64,000 bases of DNA from Synchiropus splendidus (Eukaryota; Chordata; Actinopteri; Syngnathiformes; Callionymidae): the NCBI RefSeq assembly GCF_027744825.2, contig NC_071334.1, positions 5,324,437-5,388,436 on the forward strand. The letters run 5' to 3'. Both the position numbers and the translations under genes were made by a program. A model generated the notes under the pieces. It did not search any database, was not told the origin of the DNA, and worked only from the letters and a program-made list of their open reading frames with translations. Positions 36,641 to 48,358 of the stretch are shown here, one piece after another; position 1 is the first letter of the stretch, and each line of letters begins with the position of its first letter.

Positions 36641-39600
36641 CACTCCCGAGACCGTGTCATGAGGCTGGTCTGCGAGAGGCCTGATGGTGATGGGACATTA
36701 TCTCACCGTGATCTCGAATGACTTCACACTGTCCCGCCACAAGAAATAGCTGAGATAAGGCCCAGTAGATGGATTCCCTGGGGGCTTATTGATCAAGACA
36801 ACGTCAGTTAGCTCAGCACAGAAAATGGCTCCACAGTGACCGTGTGCAACAGGTCGCCTGCAAGAACCAGGGGGCTTCTCAACTCAAGGTTGAATATGTC
36901 TTCAGAATCCAAAATAAAAACTAACCAGGAGGAAAGCAGCAGTGTTTTGAGCACGACCGCGATGACGTTCCTCTATGTCGCCCGCGAGAATTTCAGGCAC
37001 AATATGGAAGGAAACAGAGACGTTTTGTAAACAAAATCTATTTCCCGTCTTCAACACAGTAACAACAATAATAGCCTGCGGATGATTAGACCATTTATTG
37101 TAGATAATAATACAGAAAATTCCATTTTTATTATTATATTTTGAAGGGCCCATGCCATGTAAAAAGAAGTCCTGTTTTTTAGGTTGCCATTTTGTGCCTT
37201 TGGTGCCTTAAACATTTTTTTCCCACATCCTTTCTAATATTCCTGCTCAACCCCCTTCCCTCGCTTTGTCAGTGCGTATGTACAGTGTCGATCTGAGTAA
37301 CTTGTTTTTGTAAAATCACTTGATGCAAGTGCATTCCTAATTCCCTTGTGTGTGTGTGTACATGTATTTATATTGTAATATATATGCTTCCAATGAAGGA
37401 ATAGCTGCATTCTTAGGCACAATAATGTTCTTTATTATTTTTACATAATTTCCCTTGGGATTAATAAAGTTTTCCGATTGTGATTTTATTCTGGTTTCCA
37501 GTCGTATTCCAATATACACTGGAGTGAAGCAGGCTCCGCCTTTCATCCAGATTCAAGATTCAAGAGGTTTATTTGGCACACATACAGTTATATGCGATAC
37601 AACGCATGGTGAAATTCTTTGTGTCCCTGCATCCAATAACAGAAAAAGAAGTGTGCACACAGGATGCATACTATGATAACAATAATGAATTATAGAAACA
37701 GGAATCCAGGAAGGAGGAGGTCTTCTACACAGTGCAAAGGAGGTTCGATTGATGGCCTTTATTAGTCCCTCAGTGGAGAAATAATCATTTATCCTGAGCA
37801 TCATTAACATGCTTGGATTTTTAGTGCCTTTTATGAAATCAACAATCCTGCTCCACAGAGATCTAATCCATTTGAAAGCCCCTGAAATGAGCATGATATA
37901 AGACGCTGATGAAGTAACATCATTTATTAAAGGTCACTTCCTGTGTGTGTGTGTCCTTTATTTGTGGGGACCATTTCTTGAAAAACACCTCCTTGAGGAT
38001 GACGATGTCTAAATAAGTGGGTCATTATAACTGGGTTTCAGTTTGGTTCAGAGCCCTGGTTCAGGTGAGCCATGTGTTTTGGATGGTTAGGTTTAGGGGG
38101 AGAGGCTGGGGAAAGGGTTATGGCAATGAGAGGTCCTCTCAAAGATAGAGATGCCCATGTGTATGTGTGATTGGTTTATCTATTCCTGTGGGGGGGGAAA
38201 TACCTCCTTGCGGTTTGACTTAGTTGCTGGTCTTAACAAGGTTAAACCTTAATTTCAGGGTTAAAAAAAATCCAAATAACTTTACATAAAAGATGTTAAC
38301 ATTAAAGTTTTGGATGTTGAATGGTCAGGTTTAGGGGGAGAGGGCAATGAGAAACCTCCAAAAGTCCTAACAAGGATAGATGTATGAACTCTGACAGAAA
38401 GTGTCCTCGAGCTTTGCAAACAAACCCTTATTGAAGATAAACTGCTTTGAGCATTTATACATAGTAAAGGCTGAGTGAAGGAAATGAATGAATTCATTTT
38501 AAATTGCAATAATAAATACCAATCAGAGAATCGCAATAAATCAGAATTGCAACACAAAATGTGTCAGGAGAATAATAGTATCAGGACAAAAGTTTGTTGT
38601 CCCTACGTTGTCATTCAAATCGGCCAAACCATGGCTAGAGGTGCCAAATGTAATGTGAATGTGCTGCCTCGGCCACAAACTGACAAGAAAGGAGGAAGGA
38701 AAGCAGCCGTGTTTTCAGTGCTTCCGAAATGTCGCCACCTCTAAAGCACTTGTGAGTCATGAGGCTGCATTTTAGGTGCCAGATGGAAATAGTGATCAGC
38801 AAGCGAGAGGCAACATGTATGCAGTCAGACCACGGAGCTGTAGCCTGAGCCGGACAGAGGTGAGCATCCGCTTCCTCAGCAATGAGCCAGACTCATCTGC
38901 AGTTCCATTGCTGCAGATATGAAGCCATATAATTCATTAATAGACGGTTTCATTATGAAACTTGGGTGAAAAGGAGGTAATTTCATGCGTGACATATCAG
39001 TATCACACATGAAGGTAAGTAAAACAAGTATGTCACAGTGCACATGTATTTAGTGACGATGTTAAATATGTCTGTTTATCCAGGCATAATTTAGTTTTCT
39101 TTATTGTCGTGTGAAATTTGCATCTCATCACTGTGATTTCACAACGTCCCATCTCAAACTGAGCACATCGTGTTCATCACGAAAATAATCCCCGATCATG
39201 TCCATATTGGTGGCTGTGATTACACGCTGTCAGAAGCGCCTTTTCCCAAACATCAACAAGCAATCTGTCCAAGAAATGTTGCGTGTTATTCATGCACTTT
39301 TACCTTACAGTCCATGAGAGCAGCCAGGAAGTGTATGAAATACCCATGATTGTTTTTTATTTTATTTTTTTTAATATGAAAAGGCTGTCTTCTTTATTCT
39401 TCTTCAATTGTAGGAAAAATAAAATTTGAAAATACTATTTTTAATGCAGTGTAAAATGAAAGGGGTTCTTTTTTATGATAACTCAGACTACAGTCATTGT
39501 GGTTATAATTGAGTTCAAAATATATTGAATATATTTCCACAAAATATCATAGGAATAAAACACTGTTTTTCAAAAATCCCTCAGAGATTATTGAAATCAT

Positions 39601-42020
39601 TCGATTATTTCACAGTGATCACACTGATCTTGACTACTATCACTGTGAGTTTGATGAGGTTTTGCTGCAAAAGTACAAAATAGATAAGTATGTCATATGG
39701 TAATGGTATGTCTAGAAGTACATATTCAAACAAAATGATGTTAAATATGCTGAACAGGTTAGGGTTAAAACAGAGTGGATTGACAACCTTGACTATTATC
39801 GCTGTGAGATTTGATAAAAAGTGAAATATATATCAATATGACTAGATTTAAATACAAATATCTATATACTTCTGAAGGATGTGAAAAAAAATCTAAAATA
39901 TTTAAATGATTGACTATCACTGAATTCAAACTAAAATATAATTATTTTATGAGATGACATGATAGAGCAAATTAAAAGGAATTATAAACACGATGTAAGG
40001 GTCTCGTGCTTGACTGAAGACACCAGCCAACAGATAGCAGAACCTCCGACATTGATATTTCGAAGATGGACTCACGTCTTTGGGAGGTTGAGGGGGCACC
40101 ACTCATAAGAAGGTGACATCATGCCATTGTAGTAGTTGCAATGCAAATACAATATACTCTTTCTTTGTTTTCCCTCTAAACTAAACTCACAGAAGGAACC
40201 ATAGTGTTGTGCCCTCAGTGAGTTTCCATTCAACTCAGCAAGCTCAGCTGACCTTTACACAGAGCAACAGCAGTGATGCCGCTGTTGTTGCACAACTGAA
40301 TGGAAGACCTCAGTCATTGAGTAGGGCCTTGCTTGATGTGTTGCTTCTACGGAGGCAGGGCAGGCAGACTGACAGGAAGCTGGAGATGGTGTCCTGCTCC
40401 CTGCACCACAAAGATTCTTCACTTTTCATCAAAGACGGGCATTAAGCGTCTTGCATCTGAAGAGACGTTTGACAGTCTCCATCATCACTGTCCAACTTTG
40501 GAGATGACAAAGAAATAAATGTGATTATTTCCAACGCACAAACAACTGCAAAAAACAGAGAAATTGTTCGAGATAAAAAAAAAAAGGAGTAGAGATTCCC
40601 AAATCCAACAAGGAGTTCCAATGAAGAGATTGGAAGCGTCACACTGGAAGACAACAAGATCACAGCGGATGACTGGCTACGCCACTGCTTGAAGAGCGAG
40701 GTGATGACCAGCACATTACATTCAGCTGAATAATGTTCACAACGACAACGCAGACACTGGGAAAGCTCAATAAACATGACAAGGTTGTAAAAAAAAAAAC
40801 ACTTTTGGAAGTGAGCTTGAAAACTGTATTGAAATTGGAGAATATGTTGCTATATTAATTCCTGTTAAATCTCATTATAGTTATTATAACTCTCAGTGCT
40901 GTTAGCCAACATAATACCACACTAAACTTAAGGATCTTCAGTGTTACAATATTTTTAATACACGTTATTATTGTTATTATTACATTATTATATACATTAT
41001 TATTACATTATTATATCTTTTGTGAGTTTATTTCATATTCCTGCAGCGAAATTTCACCTTGATAGTAGTCAGGCTCACCATGAACAGTTTGGGATTTTTT
41101 AGGTAAAGTTTTAATTTTAAAAGTTAAAACATTATTTAAGTTTACATGAAGACGTGTCTTATTAAGGCTGCATAATTCCTTACGTGTCAGGCTTTCATTA
41201 GTGAGTGTGTTTTGCTTGGAAGAACAGAAAAACTCCCCAGTGTATTTCAATTAAACTTTCAGCTCTGGTTGTTGGAAACACGCTCATTTCGAAGTGATTT
41301 GAATTTGGTTTGGATTTCCGCACCTGGGAACGACTTCTAAATCAAAACATAGCGGTATCTTCTTCTCAGCTTGTGGCGTGTGTTAAAGGAATTCCGTAGC
41401 ACTACTGCCATCTGCTGTCCATTTGTAGTCATTGCACTCGAAACGTTTCACATGCAGGACAGCGGTACCATGATGGTCTAATCCCTGATTTATACACTGG
41501 TAATATAATTTAGATAATTCATGTGTAGGGCAAAGAAAAATGAATATTGAGGCTAGTAAGTTGGTCTAGTGCTTGCTCTTGGTTAGATCCATCCATGATG
41601 ACCTGTATCCTTTTGTAAATCCTTCGGAATTAAATCATCTGCTTTATATTTTTGACGTGATTTAAACATCACTGGGACAAATAAAATCCTGAAGAAAATC
41701 CTTAAACTCTCTGCTGCACCTCAGGGAAAGATGGGGCAGAGAGGAGACATTAGAGGAAGGTACCGTCTGCACGATTGTTGAAAAATACTCACCCACAACT
41801 ATGTCATCGCTACTTGCCGTTACAGTCCCGTTATAGTCTATCGTTTCACACTCCTATCCAGCAGGTGGCGCTAGTACATCTCCCACCCGCCAGTTAAAAT
41901 CCACGCAAAGAAGAAGGCCGAGCATTGTTCCGGGTGGCAGCGTGTCCGCGCTTCGCATTATCCATTGGTTCGTCTTTATACAGCAGAATCATCGTCTGGC
42001 TCGCTTGAAAGACTCTGAAC
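36641..42020. other. Intergenic between cd81 and snrpa1 promoters (divergent)
   Basis: The two flanking genes diverge from this 5.4 kb stretch. It holds a repeat-like stretch at about 37545-37900 (attcaagattcaagaggttt opening), a G-rich stretch at 37950-38400 in which ggttaggtttagggggagag occurs twice (about 38087 and 38325), and A/T-rich sequence at 39350-41000. No coding gene was recognised. The final 100 bases before 42021 are CpG-containing and are probably the snrpa1 promoter and 5' UTR. Confidence 0.6.
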
Positions 42021-45000
42021 ATGGTGAAACTGTCCGCGGAGCTGATCGAGCAGGCTGCTCAGTTCACGAACCCGGTCCGAGACAGAGAACTCGATCTGCG
42101 CGGTAAGATACTGTCGCCGGGCCTTGGTGTCGTTAACTTTACCCCCGTACTCTACGAAACGTTAGCAAGTTTTCGGGTCATAAGGAGTCAATGTTTTACG
42201 TAATAAAGGACATTCGTGTTCCAAGTAACTAGTCTTTCTGTAAGTGCTCTAGTAAGTGGTTTTAAGGCGCCATCTAGTTTGCGTGGATGAACTCTCGCGA
42301 TAGTTGGAGCAGTTGAAACCGTATTTTCCCTTCATTTGTGATTTTATCCCCAATTCACAGGCTATAAAATCCCAGTACTGGAGAACCTCGGAGCCACGCT
42401 GGACCAGTTTGACACTATCGATTTCTCGGATAATGAAATAAGGAAGCTGGATGGATTTCCATTGCTCAAGCGGCTGAAAACGCTGATGCTGAACAACAAC
42501 AGGATCTGGTAATGCCCTGACTAGTTCTTTAGCAAAGTCGGAAATCTGGGAACTGAGCTCTAGATCTTACAAGAAATACTGTGTTACACACTTGTTGTGA
42601 AAGTAGATGGACTGCAACGCTTTACTAATGTTGTTCATGTACTACAGTGGTACCTCGGTTCTCGACCACAATCCGTTCCAGAAGGCCATTCGAGAAGCGA
42701 TTTGTTCGAAATCTGTATCGATATTTCCCATTACAATGAATGGAAAAAGAAATAATGCGTTCCAAACGTTAACATAGGCTTTTGTAGGAGTGAATGTAGA
42801 GCGTCTGCTGCAGGTGGCTGTTCCTCTATGTGTGTGGCTGCTGCATGTGGGAGGGGTTGCCGAGTGAGTGAGGTCTCTCCAGAAGTGAAGAGGTGCCCGG
42901 TGCGTGTCCAGCTCTGAATGTGCGCTTCTGTGCAGTTTGGCTGTGACAAAGTCATAAACCAAGTCACGCTCTGTCCCAGACTGGCCTCATCCCTGTCCCA
43001 GCTCCAGCCCACAACAGGACATCAAACCCTGGAGTGAGCGCTCCAGCACCTCCCCTGTGACACTCTACCACGGTCCAGTGCGGAGACAGGAAAGGTTTTA
43101 CCCCTCAATATGAAGAAAAAACAGTCAGTAAATGGAGCTAACGGGACACGTCTGCATACAGAGGCTGCGTTATACACAGTAACAAAGCGCATCGTGAGCA
43201 CGTTGTTTATTCCGGCTTCATTCAAGTTCTGGATTTCCATTCGAAATCCAAAGCAAAAAAATCTCACTCGAACTCCGATTTGTTCGAAGTCCGGGACGTT
43301 CGAAAACCGAGGTACCACTGTACTTGTCGATGCAGTTCCGATCAAGCCAGTTGTATAGTTGTTAATGTATGTCCCGGTTTATATCATATTCATTCTCAAT
43401 CCCCGTTCTTATGTGTCTTTAGCCGACTAGGTGAGAATCTGGAGACTGCGCTGCCATGTCTGAGAGAATTGGTCCTCACAAACAACAACATTCAGGATCT
43501 GGTGAGTTCACTTTAATGTCAAAACCTTAGGTTAACTGGTGAGCCGTGGATTATCCTGATCACTGTTGAGTTGTTTTAACTATGCTCCATTATTGTGGCC
43601 AGGGGGACTAAAAGTAAGAAAATAAAGAAAGAATAAATATGTTCCCACCATAGTTGACTCTTCATGGCTTTACTCTTCAGCCTGGGTTGCTTGACCTTAA
43701 ATGCAGAGTTAAAATCACAATAGCTTTCTTAAGCCTGGGTTTTCCACCTCTAGATTTTTGAGGTGTTTGTTGTCATCAACATTGTGTGTTTTGACTATTA
43801 AAGTCCCTTCAAAGAGTTTCATATCTAGAACCCTGGCGGAATGGAGGAAGCTCAGAGAAACTCCTTTTTGTGTTTTATTTTTATGCACCGACCACTGCAG
43901 AACCATTGCGCATGTCACAGACACAGTGCAGAGTGATACTATGTATGATTCTTTTCTGTAATGATGCAATAAGCCTCTCTGTTGTACAGGGTGACCTGGA
44001 CCCTCTGGCCTCAATTAAGACGCTGACCCTCCTGAGGTAGGACTCGGTATGAACAGCATTGTTCAACTTCACTCTAATAAATGGTGTCTTCGCTGCAGCC
44101 TTTTAAGGAATCCTGTCACAAACAAGAAACATTACCGGCTCTATGTCATCAACAAGCTCCCTCAGATTCGTGTGCTGGACTTCCAGAAAGTGAAGATGAA
44201 GGTGGGTGGAGCTGAGCCATGTTGCCGCAGCACAACTCCAAGTGAAAGTGCTGGGGTTGGTGTGCGAGTGGCTTTTGTCTGTAACTGTCATGTAGATCTA
44301 ATGGACGTGATGCTGCTGTAGACACATAGGTGTCAGAAGTATAATAGGTCGGAGGACGTTCAATGAACAAATCATTTTTGTTTAATGTCATGACGTTGCT
44401 CATTGAATTTAGGATTTACCAAGAACTGAAGGAATATACATGTCATTGCTGCGTGTATTCACAAAGTACATGTCGATCTCACAAGACCATTTTACCTGTG
44501 ACCATCGTTCATTGAAGCAGCACCACACAGCTGTTTGAGTTAATGTGACACCTCAGGGAACTGAACGTCAGATGTGGCTCCATTTTTAGCTAAGTTTGGA
44601 GTCACATTCTGACACCCTGTTAATGTGTCTATGGCATATACTGTAGGCACTGACCTGTGTGTAAATGTTGTTAGGGCACTTCTTAAGCAAAGGTGACATC
44701 TTGTGATATTTTGGTATTTTGGTCGGCATGCACGTTAAACGTGAAACCCATTTTCAGTATTTGAGTCTGTGATGTGATTCCTCCCACTTCGGCGTTGAAC
44801 TTAATACTTCCTATGCTTGACCAGTCACAACTGAGTGGGCGTGGTGTGGGTGAGGAGACGCTAGTACAGGCAGAACTGAGGAGCAATGTGTGACCCCCAA
44901 TGCTACTGCTCATACGTTTAGATTTGTTTTGTTGAGTATTTTGTTAAAACAAACGCCCTATCATGCTGCCCTGGACTCTTTATACCATTTTGAAAGGCCT

Positions 45001-47370
45001 GAAAAGAGCATTGTATGGTGCGTTGTGGGAAATGCTACAGTTCAACAAACCCTTTAGCTAACACACATACTTATTGTCTCTTCGTTTGTTTCTTCAGTTT
45101 AAGCCAGGAGACCAGTACTGTTGCAGAAAGATACAGATGGATTAGTATAAAGAGTTTAAACTTACCGGACCACAAAAAACATTGTGTTGGTGCAGTCAAC
45201 ATGGCCAGTAATGCTGTACACATGGTGATTTTTGACATCGACCTCCTTTTGCAATGGGACATTGCCACCTGCCGCTATGTGTCAGTCGTCGGCTGGCAGG
45301 TTGTCTGCACTGGCCTTTATTTCACAGGTTTATATGGGTATTTAAGACATCGTTGTGTTGTGCCATTTTTGCTCCGGTTACTCTTGTAGTGCTGCAAGAG
45401 TTTTGTTTTCCAGGAAGGGACCTCATTCCATGCAGTGCGTTCTCCTCTCAGACCTTCTGTCCACCCGGACCGATGGTCACATGACTGCTGCTTTCATCTT
45501 AACTGTGTGGTTGTCGCCATAGGAACGGCAGGAGGCGGAGAAAATGTTCAAGGGAAAACGAGGTGCTCAGCTTGCAAAGGATATTGCCAAGCAACCCAAA
45601 ACGTAAGACGAACGCTCGCTCTAGACAGCAGCTCCTCGCAACCACTGGCCCATGGAGCACTTCAGTGTTCCAGTCAACAACGACTGTTCACTCAGATCTA
45701 CCGCATCCTTGTCTTATTTTGAACAACTACATATTTGGCAAGCGTTTTAAACAAATGGGCCCGTGAGATCCTCACGCCAGTGTTGCCCAGATCTGCTGTC
45801 TGAGCCGCCGTATCAGTTTATTTGATCAAGAAAAGATACTACACATGACTACACTGGTGCAAGGGTCAGAGAAGCCCCAGCGTGTTCTCCTCTTTTAACT
45901 CTGATTTGCTCTCTCCAGGTTCACGCCGGGGGCAGCTCAGCAGCTTGAGAAGAAGAAGACAGGACCCTCCTACTCAGATGTGGAGGCTATTAAGGTTTGC
46001 CATTTCTTACTTTGTCGTGGATGTTTTACAAGGTCATGTGGACTTGAACCTACAGAGATGTGAGAAATTTAGATTTAAATGTGTTATGATGAGTGCCAGA
46101 GAGAAACATGCAGAACTGAAGCAGACATGCTGCTCAAGCACATGATGGTATCGACACGCTGCTGCATCTAACTTCTGTCTGAGGCTATTCAAAATTGGTG
46201 GGTTTTTTTTACTAAGAAATTGGAACAATGCTAACAGGTGCTTAGCTAGTAATCAATATTCAAACAATTTGGTAGTCTTGGTGGTCGAGTTCTGATCCAG
46301 AGAATCGATAGAGATTTGAAAGCAAAGCAAAAAAAATGAATACACACCATATTTTAGCACGAAATGTTGCTGAAGGAAAGTATGTGTTGGTGTACCCAAA
46401 ACACATTGGTGGCCGAGCTCACAAACGTCATATGAACATGGTTTATATCAGGGTGGAAGAGGGTACGTCATGCCCATTTCTACTGCCTCTAGAAGTCATT
46501 TTAGCAGATGCAACCGTCGAGGACTTGGCCCGTGTATTGGTGGGTATCTTGCAATATGTTGTGTATCCCGATACAGGAGTGGCGATGCGATGTATTGCGA
46601 TACTGTTTCAACAATATATTGTAACTAGAGCCATCATTTTTAGGGGGAAAAATCTGACAATATTATGGGCATGAAAACAAGTTTATTGTTATGACGTCAA
46701 TCCAGTTAGACTTTCCCAATAGAAGAATGAATCTCTTTCACTCTTAAGTAACGTCACAAAGTATCTATGTTGAATATAGCTGACTTATGATAAGACAATA
46801 TCACACATTTAAATGGTCACATTGTAGTCATTTAAGATGTACCCTCGAGCATCTGGTCTAACTTGTGTTGGATATTGGAAAACATTTCGCAGCCATGCCA
46901 GTTGAGCACGCTCTTCTGCATCCTTCATTTGTACTCAGTTTGGTGTTGTATTTGTTTCTCCGTTCAGAATGCCATTGCCAATGCGTCGTCATTAGCAGAG
47001 GTGGAGCGGTTGAAGGGGATGCTGCAGGCTGGTCAGATCCCCGGCCGAGACCTCAGAGGTCAGTCAACAACTTTCACCATACCTTTGCAGTTTTCCTCTT
47101 TCAAGCAGCTTTTGTACACGTTTTGAAAAGAGCAATTCAACTATTGCAATGTATTGTCAAGTTCCAAAGACATTATTTATAGATGATTTATTTCCCTGGA
47201 CGCACCTGCCCTTAGGTGCTGGTGATATGGTGGAGGAGGAAGAAGAAGAGCAGGAGGAGGAAGGTGACATGGCACAGATGGAAACCAACATGGCCGGAGT
47301 GACTGTAGAGATGGATAACGGCCAAGCTGTGGAAGCGATGGAAGAAGAGCCCCATGTGAATGGATCATGA
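42021..47370 (+). CDS. snrpa1: U2 small nuclear ribonucleoprotein A' (9 exons, 286 aa)
   Basis: Leucine-rich-repeat component of the U2 snRNP that pairs with U2 B'' on U2 snRNA stem-loop IV and acts in branch-site recognition. Exons: 42021-42102, 42361-42508, 43423-43501, 43990-44036, 44099-44201, 45523-45602, 45919-45994, 46968-47058 and 47216-47370 (TGA at 47368). They total 861 bases, in frame with GT/AG at every border. The N-terminus MVKLSAELIEQAAQFTNPVR and the words DFSDNEIRKLDGFPLLKRL, RNPVTNKKHYRLYVI, RVLDFQKVK, EAEKMFKGKRGAQLAKDIA and NAIANASSLAEVERLKGM are nearly those of human U2A'. The C-terminal tail, rich in Glu (EEEEEEQEEE) and ending VNGS, is longer than I recall in the 255-residue human protein. 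Followed about 1 kb downstream by selenos on the same strand. Confidence 0.98.
42645..43320. mobile_element. DNA transposon/MITE with CAGTGGTACCTCGG ends, TA target
   Basis: The ends cagtggtacctcggttctcga and tcgaaaaccgaggtaccactg are inverted repeats, flanked on both sides by TA (42643-42644 and 43321-43322). A TA duplication suggests the Tc1/mariner/pogo group; the similar hAT termini would instead need 8 bases, which are not seen. It is 676 bases long with no transposase domain that I can read, inside snrpa1 intron 2. A truncated relative is at 10280-10411. Confidence 0.8.
44202..45522. other. snrpa1 intron 5, no feature recognised
   Basis: About 1.3 kb between snrpa1 exons 5 and 6. ORFs inside it (for example 45015-45389) cross no splice junction and match nothing known. 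Nothing repeat-like stood out. Confidence 0.5.
46547..46850. mobile_element. hAT-like MITE, family B, copy 2 (snrpa1 intron 7)
   Basis: Reads gtatcccgatacaggagtggcgatg, gagccatcatttttagggggaaaaatc, gaaaacaagtttattgttatgacgtcaatccagtta, gacaatatcacac. The right end is diverged (accctcgagcatctggt against acccctaaagcatcaggt in copy 1). Even the flank resembles copy 1, so the family consensus may extend past the assumed terminus. Confidence 0.7.
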
Positions 47371-47445
47371 GGATCCTGAGAAGTTTCTTTTCTTATGTTT
47401 TTTTTTAAGCTTGATTTGTAATTTGTTTAAATACATTAAACTGAT
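47371..47445 (+). terminator. snrpa1 3' UTR with likely polyadenylation signal
   Basis: A variant poly(A) signal attaaa lies at 47435-47440, 65 bases after the stop codon. No canonical AATAAA occurs closer, so a short 3' UTR is likely. Confidence 0.55.
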
Positions 47446-47761
47446 ATTGTTTTCTTAACTCTGCCTGATTTCCTACTGATGCTAGTGACTTTGTTTGTTG
47501 TACAGAACTGAACTGTAGATGTAGCCCAATAATGTCTTGAATGGAGACATTCATATCAGTACTCGCATATAAATTCCTTCGCCCCTTGCAACTCTTGAAG
47601 AACAACCAACCGAGGCACAAATTCAGTAAAGCCATGGTTACCTGTCTTTAGGCACAGGTGAAAATAGGAAGTTGACAGAAAATCTAATTTGTTTTTCACA
47701 CAATTTATTTGTTCTGTTGCGAAGAAATCAAATTGATTTGTTGGAGACAAGCCTGTGTCCA

Positions 47762-47797
<36 letters not shown>

Positions 47798-48358
47798 TTC
47801 TTTTAAGGTAATGTAAGAAATCTTGTGAAAGTTGAGTATTTGAGTTCCACTCATGTTAACACGTCAGCTTATCTCAGACTTGACAGACGGTGCACGATGA
47901 GCTCTGGTATCACGATCGGTGATGATTGAGCATGTCCCGAAGCGTCGCGCCTTTGATGACATCACTACGGCGTCCTACAGTGTCAGTGCTGGGCTCGATT
48001 TCCAAACTGTTGTACTTATTGCATCAAGCGCGTCATTGAAATGACCAGAAATTGAAATTATCCCCATGGTGATATGAATGCACGTAAGTCATTTTCACTG
48101 GCTGACTTCGGATGGTAAGAACGCAAGCGAATGTTGGAAATATCTATTTTTGCTCGTGTCCCTTTGGAGCAGCGATTGTGGCGTCATCAATATGCGACTC
48201 TTCTGCACATGCGCAGAGGCGATCATGACACCAGACCGTGTAGTGTACTGCTGACATCGACAACAAACCCAAGCAGCAGAACATCATTGTTTGTCCCGTG
48301 TGACGCTGTTGGACCGGGTCGACATTAGAACAACCTCCGTCAGTGGCAAGTGAGGAGG
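47446..48358. other. snrpa1-selenos intergenic spacer with (TA)n
   Basis: Holds an uninterrupted (AT)n microsatellite at about 47765-47792. The last 350 bases before 48359 contain the selenos promoter and 5' UTR, with scattered CpGs. No other feature was recognised. Confidence 0.6.
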
